23,870 nt of DNA from GYS-P2D sp964414425 (GTDB lineage Bacteria > Bacteroidota > Bacteroidia > Chitinophagales > Saprospiraceae): assembly GCA_964414425.1 (NCBI GenBank), contig CAYPWL010000043.1, positions 1 through 23,870 on the forward strand, given 5' to 3'. The notes below the pieces were generated by a model. It saw only the letters and a list, made by a program, of their open reading frames with translations. It had not been told where the DNA came from and did no database searches. Shown piece after piece: positions 7,160 to 14,019 of this stretch; position 1 is the stretch's first letter; each line of letters opens with the position of its first letter. The position numbers and the translations under genes are program-made.

Positions 7160-7195
7160 AGTCTCGATACTCAACACTCGCTACTCGATACACGT
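7160..7195 (+). repeat. CTCGCTAC-type degenerate tract
   Basis: CTCGATACTCAACACTCGC and TACTCGATAC form a short run of imperfect units like those at 150-213. It precedes composite element B2, whereas at B1 the tract follows the core, so the units are arranged differently. Confidence 0.45.
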
Positions 7196-7198
7196 TAT

Positions 7199-7354
7199 TG
7201 CAATCGGCCAAAAGTACCCAAAACCCTTGGCCATCAGAGGCTCTGCTGCGATGCTGTTTTGGGCTATCCATCGACTTAGTCGTTCCCTTCTTTCGAGTAC
7301 TGTCGCACTCGACTCTACGAGATCAGGCGGTCACCCACTTGAGATGCCCCTTCC
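7199..7354 (+). repeat. composite intergenic element, copy B2
   Basis: About 156 bp match B1 in inverted orientation with roughly three mismatches. The inverted repeat CCCAAAAC and GTTTTGGG around GCTCTGCTGC and the TCGAGT/ACTCGA hairpin are intact. The first hairpin is broken: the left arm reads ACGTTATT instead of GGTACTTTT. No G-A hairpin follows, because the element is interrupted before A2 begins near 7440. Confidence 0.8.
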
Positions 7355-7436
7355 AAGCCCGCATTCCGTTCCTACCTTTATCTTCATACACACACTCTCT
7401 CTTTTTGAACTTTCTCCTTTTAACTTTCAACTCGTG

Positions 7437-7634
7437 TTGAAAAGAACCAATAATCAAGACCATAAAATAGCTCTCCGCAAGGCTGCTTTGAGCTACCCAT
7501 CGACTTGGTCGTTTCCTTCTTTCGAGTACTGTCGCACTCGACTCTACGAGATCAGGCGGTCATCCTCAGTTTATGGTCGTTCCATTCGCTTCTTTTTTCA
7601 TAATGGTTTTTTCAAATCGAGTTCAAGGAGATTT
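7437..7634 (+). repeat. composite intergenic element, copy A2
   Basis: GAAAAGAACC, then GACCATAAA (7458-7466) and TTTATGGTC (7570-7578) mark it as an A-type element. Its interior carries the B-type stretch from about 7494 to 7562, including the TCGAGT/ACTCGA hairpin and GATCAGGCGGTCA. It is therefore an A frame with a B interior. A T6 run leads to G-A hairpin copy g at 7614-7634. The left arm of the first hairpin is missing. Confidence 0.7.
7614..7634 (+). repeat. G-A hairpin element, copy g
   Basis: Stem arms AAATC and GATTT match copies a and c, but the loop differs (AGTTCAAGG in place of ACTGTAGGG). The tail CTTAATTGGTTAGC resembles that of copies a and e. It ends composite element A2. 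Confidence 0.65.
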
Positions 7635-7949
7635 CTTAATTGGTTAGCGCAGAATGCGTAATTGAAACTGTCAACCTTGTTAGGGGGATTAAGGACTTAG
7701 ACGCATTTTGACTCAAGTATGCAGATATCCTGCCTCGCTGGAAGTCGGACTCAGTCGTTCCTCTTTCGATTTGAAAAAAATCACTTACTCTATGCTACTT
7801 GAACTTTACACTTTAATATAACTCTCAATACTCGCTACATCGAACTCTTTTTTCCCCTTGAGGGGCCGGGGGTGGACCTAGCATACATACTCGCTTCTCA
7901 ATACATGAAAACTCGCTACTTTATTACTTTCAACTGCCCAACTCGGTCC

Positions 7950-8753
7950 CTACAACTCCTTAACACTCTTAATCAACGCCATCGTCTGCGGCAGCGGGGC
8001 AATGCCATACTCTCGATCGAGCGTGGCGACACAAGTATCATAGGTTTTGATGGCCATGGGTCTGTTGCCACGATTGATGTAGGCTTGGATCTGGATGCGG
8101 TATGCTTCTTCCCAGAGTGGGTCAATCTGTAGTGCGGTTTGCATAAGACGTATGGCTTCCATGGGGTGCTCATCCAGGATAAGGCTGGCGAGATCGGTGT
8201 ATGCACCGATAAAGAGCACTTGCATGCGCTCACGTTCCTCGGCACTCCAGTCTTCATAGAGGCGGTTGGGGAGATAGGTGCCTTCGTAGAGAGTGATGGC
8301 GGCTCGGTAGAGGGCGATGCACTGCGTTGTATCCTGATCGCTACACTGGTTGGCGGCGATGATGAACTGCTCAGCCTCATGGATGTCGATCCAAATCTTG
8401 TCGAGATTGAGATGATAGCTGATGCCATTGCGGAGGATATAGCTGGGCTCAGTACGGCTGGGACGGTTTGGCTCAAGAGCTTTGTTGATGCCGTGCATGG
8501 CAACCTTAAAATCTCGATCGCTGGCTTCGCCCCAGAGCCTGTCTATGATTTGATCCTTGTGTAATCCTGATCGAGAGCGATTGGAGATGAAGAACTGCAT
8601 CAGTTGGATGCTCTTGTCCCTGCCCCAATCCTTACTACTTAAGGTGATGCCATTTCTAACTACCTTAAATGATCCTAAGGTATAGATATGGATCTGACAT
8701 TGTTCCTTGCGTTCAGTTGATGCTTGTATAGTGGTCATGTGTTGTTGGTCCAC
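7950..8753 (-). CDS. BTAD-type transcriptional regulator
   Basis: This 267-residue protein has the layout of the SARP/BTAD family. Residues about 20-105 form a winged helix (IHIYTLGSFKVVRNG, then SIQLMQFFISNR, HKDQIIDRLWG and AMHGINKALE). Residues about 115-265 form the helical bacterial transcriptional activator domain (YRAAITLYEGTYLPN, DWSAEERERMQ, then TPR-like repeats and REYGIAPLPQT). No sensor, receiver or ATPase domain is attached, so the signal may enter through a partner. It starts 7 bp after the stop of the 169-aa coiled-coil gene, as the last gene of a tight minus-strand run. It may regulate that run or the lipid cluster beyond the repeats; neither is shown. Confidence 0.85.
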   Translation of the reverse strand: MDQQHMTTIQASTERKEQCQIHIYTLGSFKVVRNGITLSSKDWGRDKSIQLMQFFISNRSRSGLHKDQIIDRLWGEASDRDFKVAMHGINKALEPNRPSRTEPSYILRNGISYHLNLDKIWIDIHEAEQFIIAANQCSDQDTTQCIALYRAAITLYEGTYLPNRLYEDWSAEERERMQVLFIGAYTDLASLILDEHPMEAIRLMQTALQIDPLWEEAYRIQIQAYINRGNRPMAIKTYDTCVATLDREYGIAPLPQTMALIKSVKEL

Positions 8754-8760
8754 ACCGACT

Positions 8761-9270
8761 TTATTTCGTCAACTTGTTGACCTGCGTTGTTAGGGTGGCG
8801 ATGAGCCCTTTGAGCTCGGCGATCTCATCTTTGACTTGCTTAAAGTCTGACTTACTGGCGGCCCTCCATTGATCGATCTCGACTTTTGCGCTGAACTCTT
8901 CGCTGACATGCGCCAGTTGATCTTGGATCTGATCTTGGAGCTGATTGACCTGCTTCTTAGGATCCTTAAGGGTATCCATGATGAGCTTAGGTCCTGTGGC
9001 TCTGACTTTTTTCCAGATGTAGAGAGACTTTTCGATGATGCCTTCTTGCTCTTCTATTGTTTTATCCGATGTTGCTTCTTTAGTTAGGGCCGTGAGCTTC
9101 TCCTCTATGAATGTCATAGCCGCAGACATATCAGTAAAGTTGATCGATGCACCATCTTGGACATGTGATACTTTACCTCTCCACTGTACTTCGGCCTGTC
9201 CATTATCTTCATAGATGCTCTGATTAAATCGCACCATGAATGAGGCCGTCTGTTTATTGTTAGTTGGCAT
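8761..9270 (-). CDS. coiled-coil protein, possibly phasin-related
   Basis: This 169-residue protein has two parts. Residues about 10-60 look like a small beta-rich domain (FMVRFNQSIYEDNGQAEVQW, RGKVSHVQ) ending in a helix (MSAAMTFIEEKL). Residues 60-169 are helical, with a KVRATGPKLIMDTLKDPKKQ segment and a heptad-like coiled coil at the end (DFKQVKDEIAELKGLIATLT). The C-terminal half resembles phasins and PHA synthase partner subunits, which end in similar coiled coils. The N-terminal domain I do not recognise with certainty. It lies 18 bp after the S4 gene and 7 bp before the BTAD regulator. A granule-surface or regulatory-partner role is plausible but unproven. Confidence 0.7.
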   Translation of the reverse strand: MPTNNKQTASFMVRFNQSIYEDNGQAEVQWRGKVSHVQDGASINFTDMSAAMTFIEEKLTALTKEATSDKTIEEQEGIIEKSLYIWKKVRATGPKLIMDTLKDPKKQVNQLQDQIQDQLAHVSEEFSAKVEIDQWRAASKSDFKQVKDEIAELKGLIATLTTQVNKLTK

Positions 9271-9288
9271 AGTTATACGTTGATCGTG

Positions 9289-9702
9289 TTAATCGAATTC
9301 CTCTTCATCCCAAAAGATACGGTCTTTATAGATGTCGATCTCTCGCCGTTCTCGTTTTGTAGGTCGACCGGTTCCTTTTTCTCGCATCTCTGGCCGCCCC
9401 TTACCGACGAACCAGTCGCTGTATTTATTCATCTCGCTCTCTGGCGTGAGATTTTCGTAGCAGGTCACGGCAATCGGTGAGCCTACTCGCTTGGAGATGA
9501 GCTTGAGTACCTTAAAGGTGAGATTAAAGCCATTCTTATGTACTTCGATGATCTCGTCTGGAGAGATCAAAGCAGAGGGCTTAACAGCTTTGGATTTTAT
9601 CTTGACATTGTTACGCTTACAGGCATCTGTCGCTTGAGTCCTGGTCTTGAATATGCGGACACTCCACAACCATTTGTCCACTCTGATTTTGGTGGTTTCC
9701 AT
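9289..9702 (-). CDS. hslR: S4-domain RNA-binding protein, Hsp15-like
   Basis: This 137-residue protein starts with an S4 RNA-binding domain at residues 5-70 (IRVDKWLWSVRIFKTRTQAT, DACKRNNVKIK, PDEIIEV). A basic middle follows (GRPTKRERREID). This matches Hsp15/HslR-type proteins, which in Escherichia coli bind stalled 50S subunits carrying tRNA. It has no signal peptide. It begins 1 bp after the PPK2 stop, so the two are likely cotranslated. The acidic tail, FWDEEEFD, is notable but common in this family. The gene symbol follows the family resemblance; the exact role in this organism is not proven. Confidence 0.85.
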   Translation of the reverse strand: METTKIRVDKWLWSVRIFKTRTQATDACKRNNVKIKSKAVKPSALISPDEIIEVHKNGFNLTFKVLKLISKRVGSPIAVTCYENLTPESEMNKYSDWFVGKGRPEMREKGTGRPTKRERREIDIYKDRIFWDEEEFD

Positions 9703-9703
9703 C

Positions 9704-10450
9704 TTACTCTTCTATACCAGTTGGAACTTTGATCTTCATAGCCTTGAGAGTTTTGAGCACTTTCTCCGCTACGAAGTAATTGCGGTACCAGCGCTGATCA
9801 ACAGGCGCTATAATCCATGGTACGGCGTCACACTTATTGATCGCTTCCTGGTAGTACTTCATATATTTATCCCATAGCTTGCGCTCCTCCCAATCTTGTG
9901 CTTTATGCTTCCAGTTTTTAGTGGGGTCGTCGATGCGCTCTTGGAGCTTTTCAAGTTGCCGCTCTGGACTGATGTGCATGTAAAATTTGAGGATGCGAGT
10001 ATTATTATCTTTAGTGAGTAGTGTCTCCCAAGCATTGATGGCATCTATGCGTGCCTTGGCCCGCTTGTTATCGATCCATCCGTGCACACGCTGTATCAGG
10101 ATGTCCTCATAGTGTGACCTGTTAAATATTGTGATCTCCCCCTTAGCCGGTGTGATCTTATTGACACGCCATAGGAAGTCATGCGAGAACTCCAGGTCTG
10201 TGGGCTTCTTAAATGAATGCGCTGAGATACCTGTCGGACCACAATATCTAAACACATTGCGTGTAGAGCCATCCTTGCCACTGGCATCCATACCCTGAAA
10301 GATCACCAGCAATGCCTGCTTACTCTCTTTGTACAGATCATATTGCAGTGCCGCAATCTCTTTGGCGAGTTCTTTAGTCTTATCTCTTATTTTTTGTTCG
10401 TCGACTCCTTTAGGAGCATCTGTGCTATAGTCGGACAGCTTTATAGCCAT
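9704..10450 (-). CDS. ppk2: polyphosphate kinase 2 family protein
   Basis: This 248-residue protein is a PPK2 family enzyme, which moves phosphate between polyphosphate and nucleotides. The Walker A motif GMDASGKDGS is at residues 53-62 and the Walker B region FNRSHYEDIL at 109-118. The lid region near 170-190 reads DDPTKNWKHKAQDWEER, and APWIIAP/RWYRN-type motifs follow (PWIIAPVDQRWYRN, 211-224). The lid and C-terminal pattern is close to class III PPK2, which uses polyphosphate to phosphorylate AMP and ADP; class is an inference. The length is usual. It sits 2 bp after the DUF58 gene and 1 bp before the S4 gene in a minus-strand run. Confidence 0.9.
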   Translation of the reverse strand: MAIKLSDYSTDAPKGVDEQKIRDKTKELAKEIAALQYDLYKESKQALLVIFQGMDASGKDGSTRNVFRYCGPTGISAHSFKKPTDLEFSHDFLWRVNKITPAKGEITIFNRSHYEDILIQRVHGWIDNKRAKARIDAINAWETLLTKDNNTRILKFYMHISPERQLEKLQERIDDPTKNWKHKAQDWEERKLWDKYMKYYQEAINKCDAVPWIIAPVDQRWYRNYFVAEKVLKTLKAMKIKVPTGIEE

Positions 10451-10452
10451 AA

Positions 10453-11382
10453 TTATTTGCTGATTTTAGATCGTTTTGTTAAGTATCGTCTGAGTATCTC
10501 GTGATATCCATTGCGGATATTAGTAGGGACGTAATCTATCTTGTATTGCAGACATTTCTGGATGATGCGCTCTTGTTGCTCTTTGATTTTGGCTTGATAG
10601 GCGGTCTTTAGCTCATTGGATTGTAGCTTGATCTGCTCGCCCGTCTCCATATCGACGAATAAGTGGGGCCTATTCTCAAACTCAAATGCCATCTCCAAAG
10701 GCTCATCCATCACGTGAAATACGACTACCTCATGCTTGTTATAATTAAGATGCTGTAGTGCCGCATAGAGCTCCTCGTGATCATCAGCTCGATCAAAAAA
10801 GTCGGTGAATATGATGATTAATGATCTCTTATGTACCCGATCCGCAATCTGATGAAGCGTAGCTGGGATGTCAGCCGTCTGTTGGAGTGCTTCTTTCTGT
10901 ATCTCATTTTCGAGATAACTCAACAACAGTTTGTAATGTGTACTACTGGATTTGTTAGGCGTATGAATCTTAAGCTCTGTGTCGAATAGGCTTAAGCCAA
11001 ACGCATCTCGCTGGCGTTTCAATAAGTTCATCAAACTCGCAGCACCCAGTGCCGAATATTGAAACTTGTTTAGGGACAGGTTTTTGACTTTAAGATCTTT
11101 GGGGAAAAACATAGATGACGAACCGTCCAAGACAATCTGGCACCTGAGATTGGTTTCCTCTTCGTATTTTTTGACAAATAGCTTATCCGTACGAGCATAG
11201 ATCTTCCAATCCAAATTCTTAGTGCTCTCACCACTATTGTACAACCGATGCTCGGCGAACTCTACTGAAAACCCATGAAATGGACTCTTATGCAATCCTA
11301 TGATGAATCCTTCTACGACCTTGCGTGCGAGCAAGTCTAAGTTCTCGATAGATTTCAGATCATATACGTCAAAAAAGCTCAT
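10453..11382 (-). CDS. DUF58 domain protein
   Basis: This 309-residue protein is a DUF58 family member. The family core reads EFAEHRLYNSGEST, NLDWKIYARTDKLFVKKYEE at residues 41-75. A von Willebrand A-like segment follows, with a MIDAS-type DGSSSM at 86-91 and a second acidic strand end IFTDFFDR near 195. No membrane segment is present, so it is the soluble, short form. DUF58 proteins usually sit next to a MoxR AAA ATPase; none is present here. It is first in the run leading to PPK2, S4, coiled-coil and BTAD genes. Upstream DNA holds two small palindromes, GTGGGTCCCAC (11411-11421) and GACCGACGGTC (11521-11531). Its function is unknown. Confidence 0.87.
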   Translation of the reverse strand: MSFFDVYDLKSIENLDLLARKVVEGFIIGLHKSPFHGFSVEFAEHRLYNSGESTKNLDWKIYARTDKLFVKKYEEETNLRCQIVLDGSSSMFFPKDLKVKNLSLNKFQYSALGAASLMNLLKRQRDAFGLSLFDTELKIHTPNKSSSTHYKLLLSYLENEIQKEALQQTADIPATLHQIADRVHKRSLIIIFTDFFDRADDHEELYAALQHLNYNKHEVVVFHVMDEPLEMAFEFENRPHLFVDMETGEQIKLQSNELKTAYQAKIKEQQERIIQKCLQYKIDYVPTNIRNGYHEILRRYLTKRSKISK

Positions 11383-11544
11383 ATAGTAAAAGTAGAAAGA
11401 TTAAAATAGAGTGGGTCCCACAACCGTAACCGCCACCGCTATATAACTTGCTTAGGGACAAGTACAGTACATGATGAGCTAAGTATTGGCCGAGATTCTG
11501 ATAATCAGTGCGTAGTTATAGACCGACGGTCGTTGAACTATGAG

Positions 11545-11588
11545 ATGTAAAAAGAAAGAGCCCTCACTATGATAGTAGCAAGGGCTCT
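11545..11588 (-). terminator. rho-independent terminator of thioredoxin gene
   Basis: On the minus strand AGAGCCCT pairs with AGGGCTCT, the stem extends inward with a few weaker pairs, and TTTCTTTTTAC follows. It lies 36 bp after the thioredoxin stop codon and separates that gene from the DUF58 run. Confidence 0.8.
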
Positions 11589-11623
11589 GTATTTCGTTTA
11601 GTTAGTTGGATCTGTAATTGATC

Positions 11624-11941
11624 CTACAATAGTGCGTCAAGCTTCTGAGACAATGTTGCCTTAGTTGCTGTGCCAACGTGTTTATCTACTACTTCACCAT
11701 TTTTGATAAAGAGTATTGTAGGAATACTTCTTACACCGTACTTCATAGAAGTTTCGGGATTTTGATCAACATTTACTTTTCCTACTAATGCTTTACCATC
11801 ATAATCTTTTGCGAGATCATCGATTACTGGGCCAACCAATCGACATGGTCCGCACCATTCTGCCCAGAAGTCTACCACTGAAACACTTTGCTCGGCAAGT
11901 GCTGTATCTTTAAAGTTAGTATCTGTGAATTCGAATGCCAT
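11624..11941 (-). CDS. trxA: thioredoxin
   Basis: This 105-residue protein is a classical cytoplasmic thioredoxin. The active site WCGPC is at residues 29-33, preceded by VVDFWAE, and the cis-proline loop reads SIPTILF near 72-78. Length and motif order match TrxA from other bacteria. It reduces protein disulfides with electrons from thioredoxin reductase, which is not in this window. It is a single-gene unit with its own terminator at 11545-11588, divergent from the DUF3810 gene. Confidence 0.97.
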   Translation of the reverse strand: MAFEFTDTNFKDTALAEQSVSVVDFWAEWCGPCRLVGPVIDDLAKDYDGKALVGKVNVDQNPETSMKYGVRSIPTILFIKNGEVVDKHVGTATKATLSQKLDALL

Positions 11942-12060
11942 AAGGGTATTTTTATTTGCTTAATCTAAGTAACCAAACTGTAAACAGAATGATTCCAATT
12001 ATTTCGTAGAACGAGATATTGGTCGTATTTAATACAGTTCTCAAACAAATATCTTAAACA

Positions 12061-13182
12061 TTGTTTACATATTTTAGAAAAAAAAAAATTGATCAAAACA
12101 TAGCTAAGCTACTGATCGCAGCTATGGTTGGTCTATTATTTTATATTCTGAAAGAACAGTCGACACTTGTAGAGTCACTTTATGCGACTGGAGTCTTTAG
12201 TCTGTGGCGATACGTATGGGATTACACTTTCGGCTGGAGTCCTGTCCCTTTGGTTTACTTCTTCATCCTGCTACTGTTATATATGACTTATCGGTGGATC
12301 AGAGGATTGAGAAGAGAACATCAATCCATAGTTCATACGTGCCGGAAGATTATTAAAAGTGTGTTTTTGACCTTATGTCTACTATACAGTTTCTTCTATC
12401 TGGCCTGGGGATTTAACTATAAGCGTGTAGACCAGATTGATCAGCTTTTGGACTCATCCTATGTCGATCAGCAGGTGGATGAGCTCTTTGGGGAACTGGA
12501 ATATGTTTCTGATCACCTATCTACCTTGCGGTCTACCTTAGCTGATTCTATAGATTGGCATGAGGCTATATCGGGAGATGATGATATCTATCGCCCGGAC
12601 TTAGTCAGCATCTTTAATTCTTTAGATGTGCCACATGCGGGGAGAGTTAGAGTCCGGATGTTGTACCCTAAGGGAAGCCTGCTATATTGGAGTACGGCGG
12701 GTGTATATCTGCCATTCGTCAGCGAAGGCCATGTTGATGCGGGACTTCATCCGATCACTTGGCCCTACACGATACTGCATGAGATGTCACACGGCTACGG
12801 TCAAACTGGGGAGGATGATTGCAATTTTTGGGCACTTTTGGCTTGTGTCAATAGTAAGAGTCTTACATCGCAGTACTCGGGCTATATGGCATATTGGAGG
12901 TATCTGAGGTCGAGTGCCTATCGTGTAGATAAGGAGCGATTTCAGAATATCATGAGCACCGTGAATCCACTGGTTCTGAATGATTTATCGGATATTATCA
13001 GCTATAGCAGGCGCTATCCGGATATCATGCCGAGACTTAGAGACTTGGTGTATGATCAATACTTGAAGAGTCATGGTGTGTCTGAGGGCTTGTTGAGTTA
13101 TAACCGAGTGGTATTGTTAGCCCTATCGTGGCAAGAGAAGTATGGCACACTACAATTAAAAATGAACACCCAAGGTCAATGA
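12061..13182 (+). CDS. DUF3810 membrane zinc-peptidase-like protein
   Basis: This 373-residue protein matches DUF3810. It has hydrophobic segments at about 15-32, 62-76 and 98-116, then a soluble part. The motif HEMSH at residues 240-244 is a zinc-peptidase HExxH, with ED at 251-252 and NFWALLAC at 255-262, as in this family. The substrate is unknown. The start is uncertain: TTG at 12061 directly follows an in-frame stop, and the next ATG is at 12124. A run of 11 A bases at 12078-12088 falls in codons 6-10 if TTG is used. Its 3' end overlaps the convergent outer-membrane gene by 27 bp. Confidence 0.85.
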   Translation: MFTYFRKKKIDQNIAKLLIAAMVGLLFYILKEQSTLVESLYATGVFSLWRYVWDYTFGWSPVPLVYFFILLLLYMTYRWIRGLRREHQSIVHTCRKIIKSVFLTLCLLYSFFYLAWGFNYKRVDQIDQLLDSSYVDQQVDELFGELEYVSDHLSTLRSTLADSIDWHEAISGDDDIYRPDLVSIFNSLDVPHAGRVRVRMLYPKGSLLYWSTAGVYLPFVSEGHVDAGLHPITWPYTILHEMSHGYGQTGEDDCNFWALLACVNSKSLTSQYSGYMAYWRYLRSSAYRVDKERFQNIMSTVNPLVLNDLSDIISYSRRYPDIMPRLRDLVYDQYLKSHGVSEGLLSYNRVVLLALSWQEKYGTLQLKMNTQGQ

Positions 13183-13959
13183 TCCAGATTGACCAAGCTG
13201 GAAGTGATTGTTTACGCCAGCAGCGATAAATACTGACTTCCAGGCATACTGTAGGCCGATGGCTGGCCCTTGAAAAGTAGTGTTGACACCTAAGAATATC
13301 ATAAGCTCCTCAATAGGATTATAGGTTGCTCCAGCCACAAATGTCGATCTGGCATCGGTAGCATCATATTGATATTCGGCGTGGAGAGCTACTTGATCCG
13401 AGATCGTAAGCTGAGCACCAGCACTCCAAATACTACTTACCAAATCATCGGTTTGGTTGAGATTCTCAGCTAATAAGCTCAAGCTTAGTGACTCAAGGAC
13501 TTGGTAGCTAACGGCAAGATCCACATTGATCGCAGCTCTATTGACGGCGGTGATTTCTTGTATTGACAAGTCTATATATTTTAACGAAGCGCCAATCTGT
13601 AACTTGTCCGTGAGTTGTCTCCCATAGGATGCCGTCCAAGTGTTCAGTGAGAACTCAGATATCCCATAATTGTGAAATCCAACTGTTAAGCCTTGATGCT
13701 CTCCGGCATAGGTGTAGGCTATAAATGATGAGCTAACACCCGAAAAATAGCGTTCTTCTGTAGACCCTATCAAGGTATTGCCACTACCATGATATAATGT
13801 AGACAAGGGATTGTTAATCGTCGGCAGGCTACTCACTTGGACTGACTTAACACCACCGCCTGCGAGTTGATAAGCAGCTAAAGGGCTCTGCCCACTTAGA
13901 CTAAATCCTATATGAATTAGGAAAATACTTAATGTATATTGCCAGCTTCGGTAGATCAT
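13156..13959 (-). CDS. outer-membrane beta-barrel protein
   Basis: This 267-residue protein starts with a signal peptide (WQYTLSIFLIHIGFSLSGQS). Many alternating hydrophobic strands follow and it ends in LTLGVHF, a terminal aromatic as expected of an outer-membrane barrel. Segments such as TASYGRQLTDKLQIGASLKY and VAVSYQVL-type strands resemble the PorV/PorQ and FadL-like barrels of Bacteroidota. About 260 residues is short for those families, so membership is only suggested. The start ATG at 13959 lies 60 bp from the divergent nuclease start. Transport substrate or secretion role is unknown. Confidence 0.75.
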   Translation of the reverse strand: MIYRSWQYTLSIFLIHIGFSLSGQSPLAAYQLAGGGVKSVQVSSLPTINNPLSTLYHGSGNTLIGSTEERYFSGVSSSFIAYTYAGEHQGLTVGFHNYGISEFSLNTWTASYGRQLTDKLQIGASLKYIDLSIQEITAVNRAAINVDLAVSYQVLESLSLSLLAENLNQTDDLVSSIWSAGAQLTISDQVALHAEYQYDATDARSTFVAGATYNPIEELMIFLGVNTTFQGPAIGLQYAWKSVFIAAGVNNHFQLGQSGSLTLGVHF

Positions 13960-14019
13960 ATCTATTTTAGCGTACGCCTTAGGGCACGTGTAAAATTAGA
14001 ACAATACCTAACGCTTGTA

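Larger units (their letters stand above)
6813..7949. other. gene-free, repeat-rich intergenic region
   Basis: This 1.1-kb stretch holds composite elements A1, B2 and A2 and G-A hairpin copies e, f and g, all reading on the plus strand. It also has CTCGCTAC-type tracts and, near 7759-7770, a TCGATTTGAAAAAAA end that matches the first half of the hairpin element on the minus strand. Open frames at 7022-7279, 7198-7440 and 7227-7661 fall inside repeats and have no independent support. A promoter for the phasin-like operon should lie in 6813-6890; a GATATTTG box at the right distance is the only hint. Confidence 0.75.

Noticed and set aside
211..7354. Composite transposon with the lipid genes as cargo
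   Set aside because: No transposase, target duplication or defined ends are visible; the flanking repeats are non-coding. Kept only as an inverted-repeat finding.
7022..7661. Overlapping plus-strand ORFs in the right gene-free region
   Set aside because: They run through inverted repeats in several frames at once, as expected of repeat DNA rather than genes.
8139..8564. 141-codon plus-strand ORF opposite the BTAD regulator
   Set aside because: The opposite strand encodes a well-formed regulator over the same bases; this frame has no recognisable features.
13939..14019. Upstream ATG extension of the nuclease gene
   Set aside because: It would overlap the start of the divergent outer-membrane gene and put 27 extra residues before a normal basic start plus membrane anchor; ATG at 14020 fits better.
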